Shown: positions 50,072 to 50,077 of the stretch, in pieces
How the letters are laid out: the number at the start of each line of letters is the position of its first letter
How positions within the stretch are numbered: position 1 is the stretch's first letter
DNA from: Prevotella sp.
GTDB lineage: Bacteria; Bacteroidota; Bacteroidia; Bacteroidales; Bacteroidaceae
NCBI GenBank assembly: GCA_017623155.1
Contig: JAGAPR010000098.1
Location: forward strand, 70,601-120,677
Direction of reading: 5' to 3'
Length of the DNA: 50,077 bases
Translations under genes and position numbers: made by a program
Notes under the pieces: generated by a model
The model's input: the letters and a program-made list of their open reading frames with translations, nothing else
Told to the model about the DNA's origin: nothing
Databases searched by the model: none

Positions 50072-50077
50072 TGATAA

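Overview
The window looks like the chromosome of a gut-type member of the Bacteroidota, order Bacteroidales. A Muribaculaceae-like genome is my best guess, but that is inference. At least nineteen gene-proximal sites match the Bacteroides -7 promoter box TAnnTTTG, several with a TTTG box 18-21 bases upstream. Start codons lack Shine-Dalgarno sequences. The gene content (DUF4834, LptE, long LepB, GH3-family protein, WbqC, DUF4369 lipoprotein, DUF177-rpmF-fabH-era-der) is typical of that order. Almost the whole window is dense housekeeping sequence; only the last 1.3 kb is accessory in character.

Layout. 1-5151: the start of a PgpH-like 7TM-HD phosphodiesterase, the (p)ppGpp synthetase/hydrolase rsh, and two divergent family 2 glycosyltransferases with promoters almost on top of their start codons. 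5202-9760: a DUF4369 lipoprotein and the iron-sulfur genes sufC-sufD-sufS, with no sufB. 9943-11246: pyrH-frr on the + strand. 11569-16079 (-): DUF177, rpmF, a possible 48-residue gene, fabH, era, der. 16441-17376 (+): a secreted PCMD-like protein. 17483-21701 (-): asd, a CPA2 antiporter, menA. 21816-30656 (-): a long run from an acyltransferase through a sigma-54 activator, lptE, a TPR protein, secG, a U32 protein, an FtsB-like protein, a small membrane protein, mscL, aroK, an alanine-dehydrogenase-like protein and an RNase H. Two tRNA-Asn genes follow (30834-31084). 31242-35917: WbqC, LepB and a secreted M6 metalloprotease. 36144-37956: DUF4834, pssA, psd (phosphatidylethanolamine synthesis). 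38168-43521: alkaline phosphatase, GH3 protein, unknown protein, FKBP isomerase, upp. 43688-48556: eno, pdxB, a membrane protein, purD.

The most interesting stretch is 48778-49777. A tRNA-Pro(CGG) gene is followed 925 bases later by a second copy of its last 16 bases, the usual mark of an integrative element. The AT-rich interval holds only an MntA-HepT type toxin-antitoxin pair and no integrase. It also carries three copies of an 18-base double motif CGGGACA(N4)CGGGACA, one of them in the mntA leader, and a second direct repeat near both ends. The hepT frame breaks at an A6 run just before the catalytic RX4HXY motif, which is intact in the -1 frame. This could be a decayed or minimal tRNA-targeting element, a sequencing error in the A run, or a slippage-controlled toxin.

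Intrinsic terminators are visible after most transcription units and are listed. No CRISPR array, rRNA, insertion sequence or transposase was found. All assignments are from reading the sequence; no database search was run.
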